A stretch of 56,121 bases of DNA from Halomonas sp. 328 (GCF_015645095.1 NZ_JADOTW010000027.1:1-56121), one strand, 5' to 3'; shown: positions 35,030-44,507, counted from the stretch's first letter. The notes: generated by a model from the sequence alone, not told the origin. Made by a program: numbers and translations.

Positions 35030-35749
35030 ATGTCTATCTTCGGAAAATTGCTGACCGCGCTGCGCGGCGGTGCCAGTGAGACCGGTCAGGCCGTCGTCGA
35101 TTCCCAGGCCATGCGAATTCTCGATCAGGAAATCCGCGACGCCGAGGCCGCGCTGCGGCAGTCCAAGCACCACCTGACCGAGGTGATGGCCAAGCGTCAG
35201 CTCAATGCCAACAAGGCCGGCGAGCTCGAAGCCAAGCACGCCGAACTCGAGGCCAGTGCCAGTGCCGCCCTCGCCAAGGGCGAGGAGGGGCTGGCCCTCG
35301 AGGTGGCGGAACGCCTGGTCGAGCTGCAAGGCGAGCTGGAGGCCGAGACCACCATCGTCGCCCAGTTCGACGAGAGCATCGCGTCCTTGCGGGCGGCCAT
35401 CCGTGATTCGGAGAACAAGGTACGCCAGCTCAAGCAGCAGGTCTCCGTGGTCAAGGCGACCGATAGCGTGCAGAAGGCCCAGTCCGCGGTGGCGGCCCAG
35501 CACTCGGGGCAGACCTCGCGCATGCATACCGCCATGGAGTCGCTGGAGCGCATCAAGGAGCGCCAGCAGCTACGCAGCGCCCAGATGCAGGCGGCCGAGC
35601 AGCTCCATGACGAGCAGAGCGGCGCCTCCCTCGAGGCACGCCTCAAGGCGGCCGGCATCGGCGCCCGGCCCAGCCAGGCCGAGGATATCCTGGCCAGGCT
35701 GCGCCAGCCGGCGGGGGAGACCCCGGCCAAGAGTGACGAGACGCCCTGA
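35030..35749 (+). CDS. yjfJ: PspA/IM30-family protein (YjfJ-like)
   Basis: A 239-residue coiled-coil protein of the PspA/IM30/Vipp1 (ESCRT-III-like) family: an amphipathic N-terminus (MSIFGKLLTALRGG) followed by long helical hairpin repeats up to about residue 200 (VLESEIRDAEAAL-like and AESLERIKERQQL-like heptads) and a C-terminal tail. Such proteins bind and stabilise damaged inner membrane. ATG 35030 is 30 bases after the yjfI stop; a TTG at 35024 is less likely. Here it is followed by a K+ channel gene, then yjfK-L-M-C, so it probably works with these in an envelope-stress response. Confidence 0.9.
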   Translation: MSIFGKLLTALRGGASETGQAVVDSQAMRILDQEIRDAEAALRQSKHHLTEVMAKRQLNANKAGELEAKHAELEASASAALAKGEEGLALEVAERLVELQGELEAETTIVAQFDESIASLRAAIRDSENKVRQLKQQVSVVKATDSVQKAQSAVAAQHSGQTSRMHTAMESLERIKERQQLRSAQMQAAEQLHDEQSGASLEARLKAAGIGARPSQAEDILARLRQPAGETPAKSDETP

Positions 35750-35799
35750 TCGACCCGCGCCCGCCGTGTCGCGGGCCCGCCCGTTCAAGGAGCGAGGGC

Positions 35800-36882
35800 A
35801 TGTTTCTCATACGGCTTTACCAGCGCCTTCAGGCCGCGGCGCTGACGCTGTCGTGGCCGGTGCTGATGGTCCTGGTGCTGCTGCATGGCGCCAGTGCCTG
35901 GCTGCTGTTCTTCCTGGCCGGGGAGTCGGTGGCCACTCAGGCCACGCGCTGGCTCTACTTCTATGTCACCACGGCCACCACGGTGGGTTATGGCGATTAT
36001 TCGCCGACCACCGAGGGGGGACAGCTGATCGCCGCCCTCTGGTTGATTCCCGGTTCGATCATGCTGTTTGCCTCTTTCATCGGCAAGGCGGCTACCTTCG
36101 TGGCCGAACACTGGAGACGTGCCATGTGCGGCAAGGGTAATTACGGCAACCTCGAGGGGCACACCCTGATCATCGGCTGGCACGGCGAGCCCACCGAAGC
36201 CATGGTCGATATCCTGCTCAAGGACACCCAGTTCTCCAACGAGATCGTGCTCTGCGTCGTCAACGAGATGGAGAACCCGCTGCCCGGGCGGGTGAAGTTC
36301 GTGCGCGGCGAGAGCTTCTCCAGCCCCCAGCTACTGGAGCGCGCCGGGGTGAGGGGAGCGGATCGGGTGATCATCTACGACTATGCGGACGAGCGGGTCG
36401 CCACCATCGCCCTCTCGGTCTATCGGCTCAAGCACCCGGGCTGTCATGTGGTGGCCCACTGCGATAATCGGGCCACCGCGGCGATGCTGCGCGATGCCCT
36501 GCCGGGCATCGAGTGCACCCAGGGGCTCTCCATCGAGATGCTGGTGCGCTCGGCCATGGACAAGGGCATCAGCCGGGTCGTCAACGAGCTGCTGGCCCTC
36601 GACCACGGCGCGACCCAATTCCAGCAGACGGTACCCGCTGGAGACGGCGCGCGTCCCTGCTACGGGGACCTGCTGGTCGTCGCCAAGCAGCGTGCCGATA
36701 TCACCCTGCTGGGGCTGTGCAAGGCCGGGGGCAATGGTCATCAGATCCTCAATCCGCCGTCCCGGACCCCGGTCTGCGAAGGCGATGTGCTCTACTACAT
36801 GGGGCCCTCGCGGCTCTCCCAGGAGCAACTGGCCGAGCTGATCGGGGCCCTGGCGGCACCCCGGGAGGTGGCCCCATGCTAG
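35800..36882 (+). CDS. Potassium channel with RCK/TrkA-N regulatory domain
   Basis: A 360-residue protein. Two membrane helices (about 14-40 and 72-95) surround a pore with the selectivity filter TTVGYGDYSP (about 60-69). A cytoplasmic RCK-like NAD-binding domain follows (TLIIGWHGEPTEAMVDILLKD, then VRGESFSSPQLLERAGVRGADRVIIYDYADERVATIALSVYRLK) and a second C-terminal lobe. This is an MthK-type gated K+ channel. It lies between pspA (51 bases) and yjfK (overlapping ATGCTAG), so it is part of the operon; E. coli's yjf cluster lacks it. It may release or admit K+ on membrane stress, a plausible need in a halophile. Confidence 0.9.
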   Translation: MFLIRLYQRLQAAALTLSWPVLMVLVLLHGASAWLLFFLAGESVATQATRWLYFYVTTATTVGYGDYSPTTEGGQLIAALWLIPGSIMLFASFIGKAATFVAEHWRRAMCGKGNYGNLEGHTLIIGWHGEPTEAMVDILLKDTQFSNEIVLCVVNEMENPLPGRVKFVRGESFSSPQLLERAGVRGADRVIIYDYADERVATIALSVYRLKHPGCHVVAHCDNRATAAMLRDALPGIECTQGLSIEMLVRSAMDKGISRVVNELLALDHGATQFQQTVPAGDGARPCYGDLLVVAKQRADITLLGLCKAGGNGHQILNPPSRTPVCEGDVLYYMGPSRLSQEQLAELIGALAAPREVAPC

Positions 36883-37601
36883 GCGTCCTCAGGCGGTGGC
36901 TCGGTGCCGAGGACCGGGCCGTCAACGAGCCGGCGGAAGTGGACCCGCTCTTCTCCGGGCTGGCGGGGGCCGAGGCCCTGGGCGAGCTGCGCCTGGGGGG
37001 GCGTGTCCGCATCGACCTGCTCGCCCATCGGGCCTATCACGATCGCCTGGTGTTTCGCTGGGAAGCAACGCCCAGCTACCATGCCATCGCCGCCATCGGA
37101 CATATCGACCTGGGCGGCGACGCCCACCTCTGCCGCTTCTACCTCGACAACGACACCTTCCTCCAGCTCAGCCTCGAGGGCGGGGCACTGGCCGAGATCA
37201 AGCTGTTCGACTTCTTCGCCGTGACGCACCTGGCCGATCGCGAATTCGATCGCCTGATCAATGCCCCCGCCGCCGGAAGCCAGGCCCATGCCCTGGGGGC
37301 CGAGCGCCATGCGCTGAGGGCCGATACCGGCACGACCTTCGAGTTCACGCGGGTCTGGGGGGAGCCGGGGCAGGCCTGGACGCCGCCGGTGATGCTGCAC
37401 GAGACGGTGGTGTCCCGGGAGCGCCCGGGCCGGCGCCCCGTGACCCATTATGGAATGCTCTACGAGCGCTCCGTGACCGACGCTCCCTTGCGGGAGTACC
37501 TCTTCCTCAGCGCCGAAGACGACCACGACGGCGGCTTCATGCTGGTGGAGAACCTGGGCATCGATCTCTCCTGGGTGGATATCGATGCCATCCGCGCCTG
37601 A
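36876..37601 (+). CDS. yjfK: DUF2491 protein (YjfK-like)
   Basis: A 241-residue protein of DUF2491. It starts within the last codons of the K+ channel gene (ATGCTAG overlap), so translation is coupled. A mid-protein block (WEATPSYHAIAAIGHIDLGGDAHLCRFYLDNDTFLQLSLEG) and the C-terminal VTHYGMLYERSV...EYLFLSAEDDHDGGFMLVENLGIDL fit the family. No membrane segment or signal is seen. The function is unknown; YjfK accompanies YjfJ/PspA and YjfL/DUF350 in many proteobacteria. Confidence 0.85.
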   Translation: MLGVLRRWLGAEDRAVNEPAEVDPLFSGLAGAEALGELRLGGRVRIDLLAHRAYHDRLVFRWEATPSYHAIAAIGHIDLGGDAHLCRFYLDNDTFLQLSLEGGALAEIKLFDFFAVTHLADREFDRLINAPAAGSQAHALGAERHALRADTGTTFEFTRVWGEPGQAWTPPVMLHETVVSRERPGRRPVTHYGMLYERSVTDAPLREYLFLSAEDDHDGGFMLVENLGIDLSWVDIDAIRA

Positions 37602-37636
37602 TCGGGCCCCTCACATGCGAAAAGGAACCTCACGCC

Positions 37637-38059
37637 ATGTCTCGTCTTGCCCTCTATCTGCAGGGATTGCCGCTCTTCTTCCTCTACCTGGGCATCGCGG
37701 TGCTGCTGCTGGTCACCTTCATGATCTGCTACAGCAAGCTGACGCCGCACCATGAGTGGTCGCTGATCCGCAAGGGCAATACCGCGGCCTCCATCGCCTA
37801 TGGCGGCTCGATCCTCGGTTTCGTGATTCCGCTGTACAGCGCCATGAGCCATTCGGTCAGCCTGCTCGATTTCGTGCTGTGGGGCGTGGTCGCCTTCATC
37901 GTGCAACTGGCGACCTTCTTCACCATCAAGCTGGTGCTGCGTCGCAGCGGCGAGAGCCTGGCGCAACACATCACCGAGGATCACCAGGCCTTCGGCATCC
38001 TGGTGGCCTCGGTGTCCATTGCCGTCGGCCTGTTGAATGCCGCCTCCATGTCCTGGTAA
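37637..38059 (+). CDS. yjfL: DUF350 membrane protein (YjfL-like)
   Basis: A 140-residue inner-membrane protein with four hydrophobic helices (about 12-33, 52-71, 76-97 and 118-138), the DUF350/YjfL fold. The loop ending YSKLTPHHEWSLIRKGNTAASIAYGGSILGFVIPLYSA is characteristic. AAAGGAA (37620-37626) precedes ATG 37637. Members cluster with PspA and are proposed stress-linked membrane proteins; the exact function is not known. Confidence 0.88.
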   Translation: MSRLALYLQGLPLFFLYLGIAVLLLVTFMICYSKLTPHHEWSLIRKGNTAASIAYGGSILGFVIPLYSAMSHSVSLLDFVLWGVVAFIVQLATFFTIKLVLRRSGESLAQHITEDHQAFGILVASVSIAVGLLNAASMSW

Positions 38060-38075
38060 GCGAGAGCCGAAATCC

Positions 38076-38738
38076 ATGAGTGAAGTACAGCAACCGCCGA
38101 TGGCACGCCCCCGGCGCAAGCGCAGTCAGCGCCTGGTTCTTGCCGCCATGGGCGTCGCCTCCGTCACCCTGAGCGCCTGTGGCCAGGCGCCGAATCCGCA
38201 GGACGAGCGCGAGCGGGTGGTCGGTGTCGACTTCGAGGGCGAGCAGGCCTATCGGAGCGTCGATGAGTGCGTGGCGGCCGATGTCTATACCCGTTCCACC
38301 TGCGAGGATGCCTACCGCCTTGCCCTCGAGGCGGCTCCCCGTTTTACCTCCCTGGAGGCGTGCGAGGCCCGCTTCGGCGAGGGGAGCTGCGAGGCGCCTC
38401 CCCAGCCGGCGGCCACCGGCCAGCAGGGCGGCGGCTGGTTCATGCCGGCGATGATGGGCTACATGGTCGGCAACATGATGTCCAACACCAGCCGGGGCCG
38501 CACCCTGCAGCAGGTCTATCAGGAGCCGGTCTACCGCGACCGTGGCAATCGTGGCGACTGGGACGCCGCGGTGGTCGGCGCCAGTAGCCGTACCCTGAGC
38601 CGGCAGGCGCGCATGGAGCAGAACATCTCCAACCAGGAACGGGCCTACCGCAACCGCATGACCACCTCGAGCCCCCGGGCAACCCAGCGCAGCGGCTTCG
38701 GCTCGCGCTCGGCGGCGCGCGGGGGCTGGGGCTCCTGA
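38076..38738 (+). CDS. yjfM: DUF1190 lipoprotein-like protein (YjfM-like)
   Basis: A 220-residue protein of DUF1190. Residues 16-36 form a signal-like segment ending LSACG, a probable lipobox (C35), preceded by a basic stretch RPRRKRSQR. The domain has paired cysteines (VDECVAADVYTRSTCEDAYRLALEAAPRFTSLEACEARFGEGSCEA) and a glycine/methionine-rich centre (FMPAMMGYMVGNMM), with an Arg/Ser-rich tail. ATG 38076 lies 16 bases after the yjfL stop. It partners YjfC in the cluster. A frame from 38037 overlaps yjfL and is rejected. Confidence 0.85.
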   Translation: MSEVQQPPMARPRRKRSQRLVLAAMGVASVTLSACGQAPNPQDERERVVGVDFEGEQAYRSVDECVAADVYTRSTCEDAYRLALEAAPRFTSLEACEARFGEGSCEAPPQPAATGQQGGGWFMPAMMGYMVGNMMSNTSRGRTLQQVYQEPVYRDRGNRGDWDAAVVGASSRTLSRQARMEQNISNQERAYRNRMTTSSPRATQRSGFGSRSAARGGWGS

Positions 38739-38805
38739 CCCCCGTTATCGACGCCGACCCGGCGGTGCGCCGGGTCATTTCCGCTGTCCTGTCCCAGGAG
38801 CCGTC

Positions 38806-39969
38806 ATGCTGCGTCTCGATGTCCCCGAGCGACCCCACTGGAAGGCCCTGGCCGAGGAGCTGGGCTTTCACTTCCACACCCTGGAGGGCGAACCCTACTG
38901 GGTCGAATCGGCCTACTATCAGTTCACCCTGCGGCAGGTCGAGGAGGAGATCGAGGCCCCCACCGAAGCGATCCACGAGATGTGCATGGAGCTGGTGGAT
39001 CGCGTCTGTGACTCGGAGGCGCTGCTGGCGCGCCTGGCCATTCCCGAGTTCATGTGGGAGACCCTGGTCGCTTCCTGGCGTGGTGGCCAGCCATCGCTCT
39101 ACGGGCGCCTCGACTTCTCCTACGATGGACGGGGGCCGGCCAAGCTGCTGGAGCTCAACTACGACACCCCCACCAGCCTCTACGAGGCGGCCTTCTTCCA
39201 GTGGGTGTGGCTGGAACAGGCCATGCAACTGGGGCTGATCCCGCGCCAGGCCGACCAGTACAACGCCATTCAGGAGCGCCTGCTGATGGCCTTCGCGCAC
39301 CTGCGTGAGCGCCTGCCCGGCGGGACCCTGCACTTCGCCAGCGTCCAGGACAGCGTCGAGGACCGGGCCACGGTGCGCTACCTGCAGGATATCGCCCTGC
39401 AGGCCGGCTTCGAGGTCCCCTTCCTGCATGTGGAGGAGATCGGCCTCAATCGTGGCGATGCCTTCGTCGGCCTCGACGACGAGCCCATCGAGGCGATCTT
39501 CAAGCTCTACCCCTGGGAGGAGATGGTCCACGAGGACTTCGGTGCCCATCTGCCCGACAAGCGGACCCGCTGGTTCGAGCCCCCCTGGAAGATGATCCTC
39601 TCCAACAAGGGGATCCTGCCGCTGCTCTGGGAGCACTTCGAGGGCCACCCCAACCTGTTGCCCGCCTTCTTCGAGGAGGCGCCCGGTCGCGCCCTGGGCC
39701 CGGGCTGGGTGCGCAAGCCGTTCTTCTCCCGGGAGGGCAGCAATATCGAACTGGTGACCGCGGCCGGGGAGCGCCATTGGGTGGACGGGCCCTATACCGA
39801 CAGTCCCCGGATCCTCCAGGCCCTGGCACCGCTGCCGCGTTTCGGGGCCCGGCATACCCTGGTGGGGAGCTGGGTGGTGGGGGATCGCGCCTGCGGCATG
39901 GGGCTGCGCGAAGACGTGGGAGCCATTACCAAGGACAGTTCCTGTTTTCTGCCCCACCTGATTCTCTAG
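38806..39969 (+). CDS. yjfC: Glutathionylspermidine synthase-family ATP-grasp ligase (YjfC-like)
   Basis: A 387-residue ATP-grasp protein of the GSP_synth family (YjfC/YgiC), which lacks the amidase half of bifunctional Gsp. Landmarks are YGRLDFSYDGRGPAKLLELNYDTPTSLYEAAFFQW (around 97-131), the ATP-grasp loops AIFKLYPWEEMVHEDFG (around 230-246) and KPFFSREGSNIEL (around 304-316), and GSWVVGDRACGMGLRED near the end. It likely forms a C-N bond using a carboxylate; the true substrates of YjfC are not established. It is the last gene of the yjf operon, 67 bases after yjfM, and is followed by a palindromic element. Confidence 0.88.
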   Translation: MLRLDVPERPHWKALAEELGFHFHTLEGEPYWVESAYYQFTLRQVEEEIEAPTEAIHEMCMELVDRVCDSEALLARLAIPEFMWETLVASWRGGQPSLYGRLDFSYDGRGPAKLLELNYDTPTSLYEAAFFQWVWLEQAMQLGLIPRQADQYNAIQERLLMAFAHLRERLPGGTLHFASVQDSVEDRATVRYLQDIALQAGFEVPFLHVEEIGLNRGDAFVGLDDEPIEAIFKLYPWEEMVHEDFGAHLPDKRTRWFEPPWKMILSNKGILPLLWEHFEGHPNLLPAFFEEAPGRALGPGWVRKPFFSREGSNIELVTAAGERHWVDGPYTDSPRILQALAPLPRFGARHTLVGSWVVGDRACGMGLREDVGAITKDSSCFLPHLIL

Positions 39970-40143
39970 GCTATGTCCGAAAACTGGCTGTGCTCGACCA
40001 TACGGCGTTAAAAATCGGCTCGTGCGCGAGTCCGATCAAAATACTCATTTACACCCCGTAAACTCGTACGCGAGCCCGGTCCGTCTTTTCGCCGATTTTT
40101 GCCTTGTCTGACCTTCGCTCGCCGACTTTTCAGGCAAAGCCTA
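39968..40143. mobile_element. About 175 bp MITE-like palindromic element
   Basis: It begins AGGCTATGTCCGAAAA and ends with the near complement TTTTCAGGCAAAGCCT (about 13 of 16 matching). Inside are further inverted blocks (AAAAATCGGCTCGTGCGCGAG against CTCGTACGCGAGCC...GCCGATTTTT). It has no coding capacity and sits between the convergent ends of yjfC and the response-regulator gene. No target duplication is certain. Confidence 0.5.
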
Positions 40144-40147
40144 AGGG

Positions 40148-41494
40148 CTACTCCTCCAGCCGCCGATAGAGGGTCTTGCGGGCGATGCCGAGGATCTCGG
40201 CGGTGCGCCGCTTGTTGCCGCCGGTGGCCTCCAGCACCTTGTGGATATAGCGCTTCTCCACGTCTTCCAGGCGCGGCCAGGGGGCCTGGCCTTCGGCGCT
40301 GGGCAGGGTGGTGGCGGGGGTGGGGCGGTGCTGGCGCAGGCGCTCCGGCAGGTCGCCGTGGCTGAGGCGCTCCCCCTCGGCCAGGGTCACGGCGCGCATG
40401 ATGGCGTTCTCCAGCTCGCGCACATTGCCCGGGTAGGGGTAGCCGAGCAGCGCCTCCAGGGCCTGGGGCTCGACGCCGAGGATGCGCTTGCCCTGGGCCT
40501 CGGCGTGCTTGTCGATCAGCGCGGTGATCAACGGCTGGAGGTCGCCGTGACGCTCGCGCAGCGGCGGCAGGCGCAGGGAGAAGGTCTCCAGCCGGTAGAA
40601 GAGGTCGCTGCGGAAGTCGCCGTCGGTGATCGCCTGCTCCAGGTCACGGTGGGTGGCGGCGATGATCCGCACGTCCACCGGCAGCTCCCGCTCGCCGCCC
40701 ACCGGGCGCACCCGCTTCTCCTGCAGGGCGCGCAGCAGCTTGGCCTGCAGGGCGATGGGCATCTCGCCGATCTCGTCGAGGAAGAGGCTGCCTCCCTGGG
40801 CGGCCTGGAAGAGGCCGCTGCGGGCCTCGTGGGCGCCGGTGAAGGCGCCCTTGGTGTGGCCGAAGAACTCGCTCTCCATCAGCTCCGCCGGCACGCTGGC
40901 GCAGTTCACCGCCACGAAGGGCCCCTCGGCCCGAGGCGACTCGGCATGGATGGCCCGGGCCAGCAGCTCCTTGCCGGTGCCACTCTCGCCGAGCAGCAGG
41001 ATGGGGGCCTCGCTGTTGGCCAGCCGCGCCGCGTCGTGGAAGAGCGACTGCATGGCGTCGCTGGCGCCGACGATGCCGTGGAAGTGCGCCGGCGCCTCGC
41101 CCTCGCCGCGGGCCGCCAGGCGGCGGTGCTCCAGGACCCGGAATACCGCCTCCTGAAGCGCCGCCAGGTCCAGGGGCTTGGTCAGGAAGTCGTCGGCGCC
41201 CCGCTTGAGGGCCTCCACCGCCTGCTCGATGGTGCCGAAGGCGGTGATGACGATAAAGCCGCACTCGAGGCCCTCGCCGCGTACCCGCTCCAGCCAGGCC
41301 AGGCCGCTGATGCCGGGCAGGCGCACGTCGCTGATGATCAGGTCCGCCGGGGCCTGGCTGAGGGCGGCCATGGCGGCCTCGGCGCTGTCGCAGGCGGTCA
41401 CCCGGTGGCCGGCCTCGCTCAGTTCCTCCACCAGCAGTTCTTGCAGGGCGGGGTCGTCCTCGACGATCAGCAGGTGGTGGCCGGTGTCATCCAT
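40148..41494 (-). CDS. Sigma54-activating response regulator (NtrC family)
   Basis: A 448-residue response regulator. Residues 1-120 are the receiver (phosphoacceptor Asp in [10 protein letters not shown] around 56, K104-type lysine in DDFLTKPLD). Residues 140-370 are the AAA+ core with Walker [16 protein letters not shown], the sigma54-contact loop [17 protein letters not shown] (GAFTGA intact) and Walker [14 protein letters not shown]. The end carries a Fis-type helix-turn-helix ([24 protein letters not shown]). The histidine kinase gene is adjacent upstream in the same operon (two-base gap), so they form a two-component pair. The target is unknown; gbcA is the next gene upstream of the kinase. 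Confidence 0.93.
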   Translation of the reverse strand: MDDTGHHLLIVEDDPALQELLVEELSEAGHRVTACDSAEAAMAALSQAPADLIISDVRLPGISGLAWLERVRGEGLECGFIVITAFGTIEQAVEALKRGADDFLTKPLDLAALQEAVFRVLEHRRLAARGEGEAPAHFHGIVGASDAMQSLFHDAARLANSEAPILLLGESGTGKELLARAIHAESPRAEGPFVAVNCASVPAELMESEFFGHTKGAFTGAHEARSGLFQAAQGGSLFLDEIGEMPIALQAKLLRALQEKRVRPVGGERELPVDVRIIAATHRDLEQAITDGDFRSDLFYRLETFSLRLPPLRERHGDLQPLITALIDKHAEAQGKRILGVEPQALEALLGYPYPGNVRELENAIMRAVTLAEGERLSHGDLPERLRQHRPTPATTLPSAEGQAPWPRLEDVEKRYIHKVLEATGGNKRRTAEILGIARKTLYRRLEE

Positions 41495-41496
41495 GG

Positions 41497-42921
41497 TCAG
41501 GTCTCGCTATCCAGGGGCAGGGTGAGGTCGAAGGCGGCGCCGCCCAGCTCGGCGTCGCCCAGGACGATACTACCACTGTGGTCGCTGACGATGCGGTGGG
41601 CCATGGCCAGCCCCAGGCCGCTGCCCTGGCCCACCGGCTTGGTGGTGAAGAAGGGGTCGAAGACCCGCCCCTGGTGCTCCTCGGGAATGCCGGGGCCGTC
41701 GTCCTCCACCCGCAGGCAGAGGGCGCCATCGACGACCCGGGCCGAGAGGCGCACCCGCCCCTCGGGGCTGGCCTGACGGGCGTTGTGCAGCAGGTTGGTG
41801 AGTACCTGGGTGAGCTGCTGCTCGTCACCCATCAGGGTCGGCGGCGGTTCGGGGAGGTCCACCTCGATGGCCTCGCCACCCTCTACCAGGGCCTGGGCGC
41901 CGCGCACCAGGTCGTCCAGGCGGCAGGGGGCCAGCTCCAGGTTATGGCGGCGCCCCAGTTCCATCAATTGGCGCACGATGGTGACGATCCGTGCCACCTC
42001 GCCGCGGATCCGGGCGAGCGGGCGACGCTGGGTTTCGTCCGTGGCACGGCGCTCCAGGCGCTGGGCCTGGCCGTCGATCACCGACAGCGGCGCCCCCAGC
42101 TCGTGGGCGACGCCGGCGGCCAGCACGCCGAGCTCGGCGAGCTTCCTGGACTTGCGCAGGCGCCGCTCCAGGGCGATCTCCTTGCGCCGCCGTGCCTCGA
42201 TATCGGCATCCTTCTCGGCCAGGGCATCGAGCATCTCGTTGAGGGCCAGCGACAGGCGGCGGTACTCGGCGGGGCCCTCGACCTCGGCGCGACGCTGGCG
42301 CTCGCCGCTCCCGACCCGCTCCATTACCGCCAGCAGACGCTCCAGGGGGCGCTCGATATGGCGCCGGAAGCCCCACCAGATCATCGCCACGATGCCGACG
42401 GCGGCGATCAGGAAGGCGCCCAGGGCCACCAGGCTGAGGAAGCCGATGTAGTTCTCCACCCCGGTGTTGAGGCGGTTGACCTGGAGCACGCCGCGGGGCT
42501 CGCCCCCCGGCGTGGTCAGGGGTACCAGGGCCGAGTAGTAGCTCCAGCGCTCGTGCTGGCGGTACTCCCCCAGTTCCTCGCCGCTCTCGGCCACGGCACG
42601 GATCTCCTCGGGGGCGAACAGGGTCTCGCCGAGGCCCAGGCCATAGACCTTGTCGCCCCGGGTGTCGAAGACATAGGCGCCGTAGATGCGATGGAAGGAG
42701 AAGGCCGCATGCAGGGACTCCTGCACCGCCTCCCGGGGCGCCTCCTGGGTCAGGGCATAGCCCAGGGAGGTGCCGATGGCCTGGCTGAGGATCTGCACCT
42801 CGCTCTGCAGCTTGGTGCGTAGGTTGTCCTCGAGGGAGACGATGGCCACCAGGCTGACCACCAGCAGCACCAGGAAGAGGGGAGTCAGGACGGTGGCGAT
42901 AATGATATTGCGCAGGCGCAT
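41497..42921 (-). CDS. Membrane sensor histidine kinase partner of the sigma54 regulator
   Basis: A 474-residue kinase starting [22 protein letters not shown]. Two membrane helices (about 6-28 and 163-184) flank a periplasmic sensor of about 135 residues. A HAMP segment, coiled coil, HisKA (phosphoacceptor His in [23 protein letters not shown], around 253) and HATPase domain follow ([37 protein letters not shown]). The start at 42921 is chosen over the longer frame to 42990 because the latter adds a non-hydrophobic leader. It phosphorylates the NtrC-type regulator just downstream. The signal is unknown. Confidence 0.92.
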   Translation of the reverse strand: MRLRNIIIATVLTPLFLVLLVVSLVAIVSLEDNLRTKLQSEVQILSQAIGTSLGYALTQEAPREAVQESLHAAFSFHRIYGAYVFDTRGDKVYGLGLGETLFAPEEIRAVAESGEELGEYRQHERWSYYSALVPLTTPGGEPRGVLQVNRLNTGVENYIGFLSLVALGAFLIAAVGIVAMIWWGFRRHIERPLERLLAVMERVGSGERQRRAEVEGPAEYRRLSLALNEMLDALAEKDADIEARRRKEIALERRLRKSRKLAELGVLAAGVAHELGAPLSVIDGQAQRLERRATDETQRRPLARIRGEVARIVTIVRQLMELGRRHNLELAPCRLDDLVRGAQALVEGGEAIEVDLPEPPPTLMGDEQQLTQVLTNLLHNARQASPEGRVRLSARVVDGALCLRVEDDGPGIPEEHQGRVFDPFFTTKPVGQGSGLGLAMAHRIVSDHSGSIVLGDAELGGAAFDLTLPLDSET

Positions 42922-42994
42922 AGGGGCTCGTCGTGATAGGGGCCGTCCTATCCCACCATGGGCACCGGGGAAAATCCAGCCGCCGGCCATAACG

Positions 42995-43023
42995 CCGCAG
43001 GCCCGCCGATGGCGGGCCTGCGG
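42995..43023 (-). terminator. Hairpin between gbcA and the kinase gene
   Basis: CCGCAGGCCCGCC (42995-43007) and GGCGGGCCTGCGG (43011-43023) form a perfect 13-bp stem with a GAT loop, 27 bases past the gbcA stop on its strand. No T run is present. Confidence 0.6.
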
Positions 43024-43049
43024 GGGACGACGGGGCAGAACGAAGGGGC

Positions 43050-44336
43050 TTAGCCCTGCACCACCTTGAGTTCCGGGGCGGTGTGGCCCAGGTTCTCCAG
43101 CAGGCGCTCGCCATACCAGTCGATGAAGTCGATCACGCCGAACTCATAGGTCTCGGAGTAGGGACCCGGCTGGTAGGCCTGGGAGTTGATACCGCGCTGG
43201 TTCTCCTCGGCCAGGCGACGGTCCTGGTCGTTGGTGGCGTCCCACACCTTGCGCATCTCGGCGGGGTCGTAGTCGACGCCCTCCACGGCATCCTTGTGCA
43301 CCAGCCACTTGGTGGTCACCAGGGTCTGCTGGGGACCCAGCGGCAGCACCCGGAAGACGATGGCATGGTCGCCCATGAAGTGGTTCCAGGAGTTGGGCAG
43401 GTGGAGGATGCGCAGCGAGCCCAGGTCGGCGCTCTGGAGGCGTCCCATCAGCTTCTGGCAAGCGGGCTTGCCGTCCATGGTCATGGAGACGGCGCCGTCC
43501 AGCAGCGGGGTGCGGGTCAGGCGGTTGCGCTTGCCGAAGCGCTTGAGCTGCCAGGGCACCTGCAGGGCGTCCCAGTCGGACTGCTTCTGGGCCACCAGGG
43601 CCTTGTAGGCGGGGGTGGCACGGGGGTCGTCGGTGTCGTCGAACTCCTGCAGGGAGTTGAGCAGCTCCGGGTGGGAGCCGTTGCAGTGGTAGCACTCCCG
43701 GTTGTTCTCGATCACCAGCTTCCAGTTGGCCTGCTCGACGATGGAGGACTCCACCGCGACCTTGGTGTTCTCCATGTCATAGGGTTCGAGGTAGTGCGTC
43801 AGGGTGGCCAGGAAGTCATCGATGGCCGGCGGCTCGTCGGCCAGGCTGACGAAGATGAAGCCGCCCCCGGTCTTCACCTGCACCGGCTTGAGGCCGTACT
43901 GGTTGAGGTCGAAGTTCTCGCCCATGTCGGAGCCGGCGAACAGCAGGCGGCCGTCCAGCTCATAGGTCCACTGGTGGTAGGGGCAGACCAGCTTGGCGAC
44001 CTTGCCCTTCTCCTTGACGCACAGCCGCGAACCGCGGTGGCGGCAGACGTTGTGGAAGCCATGCACCTGACCGTCGTTGCCGCGCACCAGGATCACCGGG
44101 TTGTCGCCGATCTCCACGGTCATGAAGTTGCCCTTGGTGGGAATCTCGCTGGTCATGCCGGCGAAGAGCCACTCCTTGCCGAAGATCTCCTGCATGTCCA
44201 GGGCGAAGACACGCTCGTCATTGTAGAAGGGCTGGGGCAGGGAGAAATTCCGCTGACGGCTGCGCAGCATCTCCGCGGTGGCTTCCCGGGCGGGGGCCAG
44301 CGGATCGTCCAGACGAGCGAGGGGCTTGGATTCCAT
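43050..44336 (-). CDS. gbcA: Glycine betaine monooxygenase, Rieske oxygenase subunit
   Basis: A 428-residue Rieske non-haem iron oxygenase that demethylates glycine betaine to dimethylglycine with release of formaldehyde. The Rieske [2Fe-2S] ligands are C98-x-H100 and C118-x2-H121 (CRHRGSRLC, VCPYHQW). The mononuclear iron site is in ENNRECYHCNGSHPEL, with H217 and H222. Length and sequence fit GbcA/BmoA. ATG 44336 is chosen because GAGGAAG lies just upstream; longer starts at 44351 or 44378 are possible. It is divergent from gbcB (reductase), whose 332-base shared spacer carries the candidate GbdR boxes. Confidence 0.94.
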   Translation of the reverse strand: MESKPLARLDDPLAPAREATAEMLRSRQRNFSLPQPFYNDERVFALDMQEIFGKEWLFAGMTSEIPTKGNFMTVEIGDNPVILVRGNDGQVHGFHNVCRHRGSRLCVKEKGKVAKLVCPYHQWTYELDGRLLFAGSDMGENFDLNQYGLKPVQVKTGGGFIFVSLADEPPAIDDFLATLTHYLEPYDMENTKVAVESSIVEQANWKLVIENNRECYHCNGSHPELLNSLQEFDDTDDPRATPAYKALVAQKQSDWDALQVPWQLKRFGKRNRLTRTPLLDGAVSMTMDGKPACQKLMGRLQSADLGSLRILHLPNSWNHFMGDHAIVFRVLPLGPQQTLVTTKWLVHKDAVEGVDYDPAEMRKVWDATNDQDRRLAEENQRGINSQAYQPGPYSETYEFGVIDFIDWYGERLLENLGHTAPELKVVQG

Positions 44337-44477
44337 GGGGCACTTCCTCATTACGGGCGGCGGGTCAGGCCGAGTCATTGTTGATTGTGAGCTTCGTCAG
44401 CGGCTGGGGGTCGCGCTGCATCGGCGTGACCCTGATTTGCGGCGAGTGTGGGGCAGAGTCGGGAAAGACAGTTATCT

Positions 44478-44507
44478 GCCGGCGACAAAAGGTGATGCGC
44501 CGGCGAC
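44478..44507 (+). promoter_or_regulatory. Tandem GCCGGCGAC boxes, candidate GbdR operator
   Basis: GCCGGCGAC at 44478-44486 and again at 44499-44507, spaced exactly 21 bases (two helical turns) in direct orientation, each followed four bases later by GG. That layout suits an AraC-type activator such as GbdR. A third copy lies upstream of gbdR (8800-8808). No experimental site is known to me for this organism. Confidence 0.45.
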
